Source: Diphasiastrum complanatum (lineage: Eukaryota; Streptophyta; Lycopodiopsida; Lycopodiales; Lycopodiaceae). From it: a DNA stretch of 64,000 nucleotides. The position numbers were made by a program, and so were the translations under genes. Under the pieces are notes generated by a model, which was not told the origin of the DNA, did no database searches, and saw only the letters and a program-made list of their open reading frames with translations. The DNA lies in the NCBI GenBank assembly GCA_029204225.1, contig CM055102.1, positions 33,578,585-33,642,584 of the forward strand. Direction: 5' to 3'. How positions within the stretch are numbered: the first letter of the stretch is position 1; the number at the start of each line of letters is the position of its first letter. Shown here piece after piece: positions 62,276-64,000 of this stretch.

Positions 62276-62829
62276 ATTAGGTTTATAAGTTTTAGTTGAT
62301 GTTAGATCTAGAAAGACTCATGCGACATTAAAGCACCAATTTTGTTATACATTGGTTGATAATATGAAAATATTATTATTGCAAATGATCGTGCTATATT
62401 GCCATTGGTTTTATATGTGCAATGTTCTTTTTTCAAAAATTGCAATGTCAAATTTCGAGATGTGGATTGATGTAATAACCAACTAAGAACTCAAAACCAT
62501 GTGCAATGTCAGATTTCAAAGCAAGAATCAATATTATATATAGAAATCTAAATGAAATTTATGATGTGCATAAGGCAATGCAATTAAGTATTGTTATTCA
62601 TAATGGAAATGAAGTAATGCAATAAAATATAGAATGAAAAGTAATTTAAGAATGAAAAGTACCTCATGCTTAGTTTGTTGTTTGATCCAAATGTTGAATG
62701 CAAATAAAAAATATTGTTTCAAAAACAATTCATGAACATCGCTTCTCCAAGAACCCAACTCCAAGAACAACCCGATAAAAATACGCGCGCTGTTTCCTAT
62801 GCATTTTTTATTTTATTTTTACCTAATTT
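62276..62829 (+). other. CACTA element spacer
   Basis: AT-rich DNA between the accessory gene and the subterminal repeats; nothing coding. Confidence 0.5.
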
Positions 62830-63298
62830 GGGACGTCGGAATCCGACATCCAAACATGTTGGACAGACATCAGATAGATGTCAAACCTTTTTTTTTATCA
62901 TTATATTAACAGACGTCGGATTCCGACGTGTATTTGGGACGTCGGAATCTGACATTTAGATGGATGTCGGATAGGACACTCGTCAAACAATTTTATGGAT
63001 CATTATGGATTTACACACGTCAAAATTTGACGGCTTTTTTGGACGTCGCAATGCGACATCCACGTCGGATCGCAAGTGACGTCTTTGGACGTCACAATCC
63101 GACGTCCACGTCGGATTCATTTCCATCGACTGGGAAGTGTCGCTCCGGATTTCGGCAACTATGTGTGTTGGATTGCGACATGTTTTAAGGACGTCGGATT
63201 CCGACGACCTTATAGCGACGTGTTTTTTCAACATTCGTGACAAATTAAAAGAAATTAAACTCGTGATTCATGTCGCAAAACATGTCGCAAATCGCGGC
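62830..63298. repeat. CACTA subterminal array of GTCGGA/TCCGAC words
   Basis: GACGTCGGAATCCGAC (about 62833), GACGTCGGATTCCGACG (62914), GACGTCGGAATCTGAC (62939), GATGTCGGAT (62963), GACGTCGCAATGCGAC, CACGTCGGATCG, GACGTCACAATCCGACGTCC, CACGTCGGATTC, GACGTCGGATTCCGACG (63190) and ATGTCGCAAAACATGTCGCA near the end. Variants replace GGA by GCA near the terminus. Confidence 0.85.
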
Positions 63299-63314
63299 GG
63301 GTGTTGTAGTGACG

Positions 63315-63670
63315 TGTCACCGGCAAGACCGTGCTTGATGGGACCTATTGTGCTATGCCTATATAGTGGTGGGATTTTCCTCTTTCCATTCACTTAGTCT
63401 ACTCGAGAGTTGGTGGATGGAGAGCACGTGCATGAGCCAGGATGTATCTCCAGGCCATGAGATGTGTGCTAGGGAGAGCCGAGTGCGATGGCTGGTGGTA
63501 TGGGATGCTAGTTATCGTAGGAGGATTGACCGGGCATGATTATGTCGATAGCTCCAGTGCATGGGGGTGGGTCATTGTGACCCTATGGATGGGCGAATAC
63601 AATGCATCGTCACTGGCATGGGGTGTGCGGAACCTTCAAGGCCCGTCGATGATCCTAGGGAGTTGTAACA
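63315..63670 (+). repeat. LTR of an element running off the window
   Basis: Begins TGTCACCGGCAAG and ends AGTTGTAACA (TG...CA, 356 bp), with CTATATAGTGG near 63358. It is followed by a primer-binding site. The start is separated from the CACTA end only by ACG. Confidence 0.65.
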
Positions 63671-63672
63671 GT

Positions 63673-63684
63673 TGGTATCAGAGC
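63673..63684 (+). promoter_or_regulatory. Primer-binding site (initiator tRNA-Met)
   Basis: TGGTATCAGAGC two bases after the LTR end. Confidence 0.9.
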
Positions 63685-64000
63685 CGTCGATTACCTTTAT
63701 AAGGTGCACACGTTCCTTTACAGCTCTTGGGTTTGATATTCTCTTACTTGGAAATGTGGCTAAAAGTTTGTTAAGTTCAATTTTTATTGTAGATTAAGGA
63801 TTGAACATAGATAGTTGCAAAAAATTGAATTAGTTTAGTTTAAACTATTTGATTTTCAGCAATGACTTTTCAAGAAACCTTATGGTTTGTATAATCTGAA
63901 TTATAGTTGTTATGGAGTTATTTTTGGGTATTGGTTTTTCTTGTGTGAGAACTTTTATTTATAAAGGTTCATAGTTTAGTTTATAAGTTTACTTATAAAC
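63685..64000 (+). other. Leader of the last LTR element
   Basis: Non-coding AT-rich leader; gag would lie beyond the window. Confidence 0.5.

Overview
This is plant nuclear DNA: a spliced gene with GT-AG introns, Copia and Gypsy (chromovirus-type) retrotransposons primed from initiator tRNA-Met, hAT and CACTA transposons, and long CT/GA and AC microsatellites. The base is AT-rich and the gene looks unlike a compact grass or Brassicaceae locus. I cannot name the species; a non-grass angiosperm with large introns fits.

The one cellular gene I can support is TSR1, the pre-rRNA-processing / 40S-maturation factor of the BMS1-TSR1 family, on the + strand. I traced 20 exons from 3899 to 45780, including two very short ones (20626-20703 and 11763-11813). 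They read through as about 776 residues ending in TAG. Only the extreme N-terminus is not found. The gene covers about 42 kb although its coding sequence is about 2.3 kb, because its introns are full of transposons. Intron 13 alone (23103-41307) is about 18.2 kb.

Layout. 1-3898: decayed BED-finger and Copia fragments. 3899-23102: TSR1 exons 1-13, with hAT-type MITEs (4082-4642, 5756-6437, 11917-12351, 13718-14056), a 37-bp inverted-repeat element, a hairpin, and a minus-strand Copia element that has lost its reverse transcriptase (15654-19730). 23103-41307: giant intron with hAT transposase C-terminal relics, a LINE endonuclease/RT relic, a minus-strand Gypsy element (27097-32982), a LINE ORF1 split by a plus-strand Gypsy element (33940-39998), and a second copy of the first MITE. 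41308-45780: last TSR1 exons, with another MITE in an intron. 45781-52700: Copia relics, tandem repeats and microsatellites. 52740-60112: a minus-strand Gypsy relic split by a Copia element with both LTRs (53765-59649). 60115-64000: a Copia integrase fragment cut by a GA microsatellite, a CACTA transposon 3' half, and an LTR with primer-binding site running off the window.

The most unusual signal is a set of small hAT-like elements in the TSR1 introns. Each is flanked by an 8-bp target duplication, and each carries dense arrays of one short, mostly palindromic word in both orientations around an AT-rich core. The word differs from family to family (GGATCGC/GGAACGC, GAATCGC, GAACCGT, GTCCGGAC, GTTCCG). 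The CACTA element shows the same layout with GTCGGA/TCCGAC. I read these as transposase-binding subterminal repeats that have diversified from family to family.
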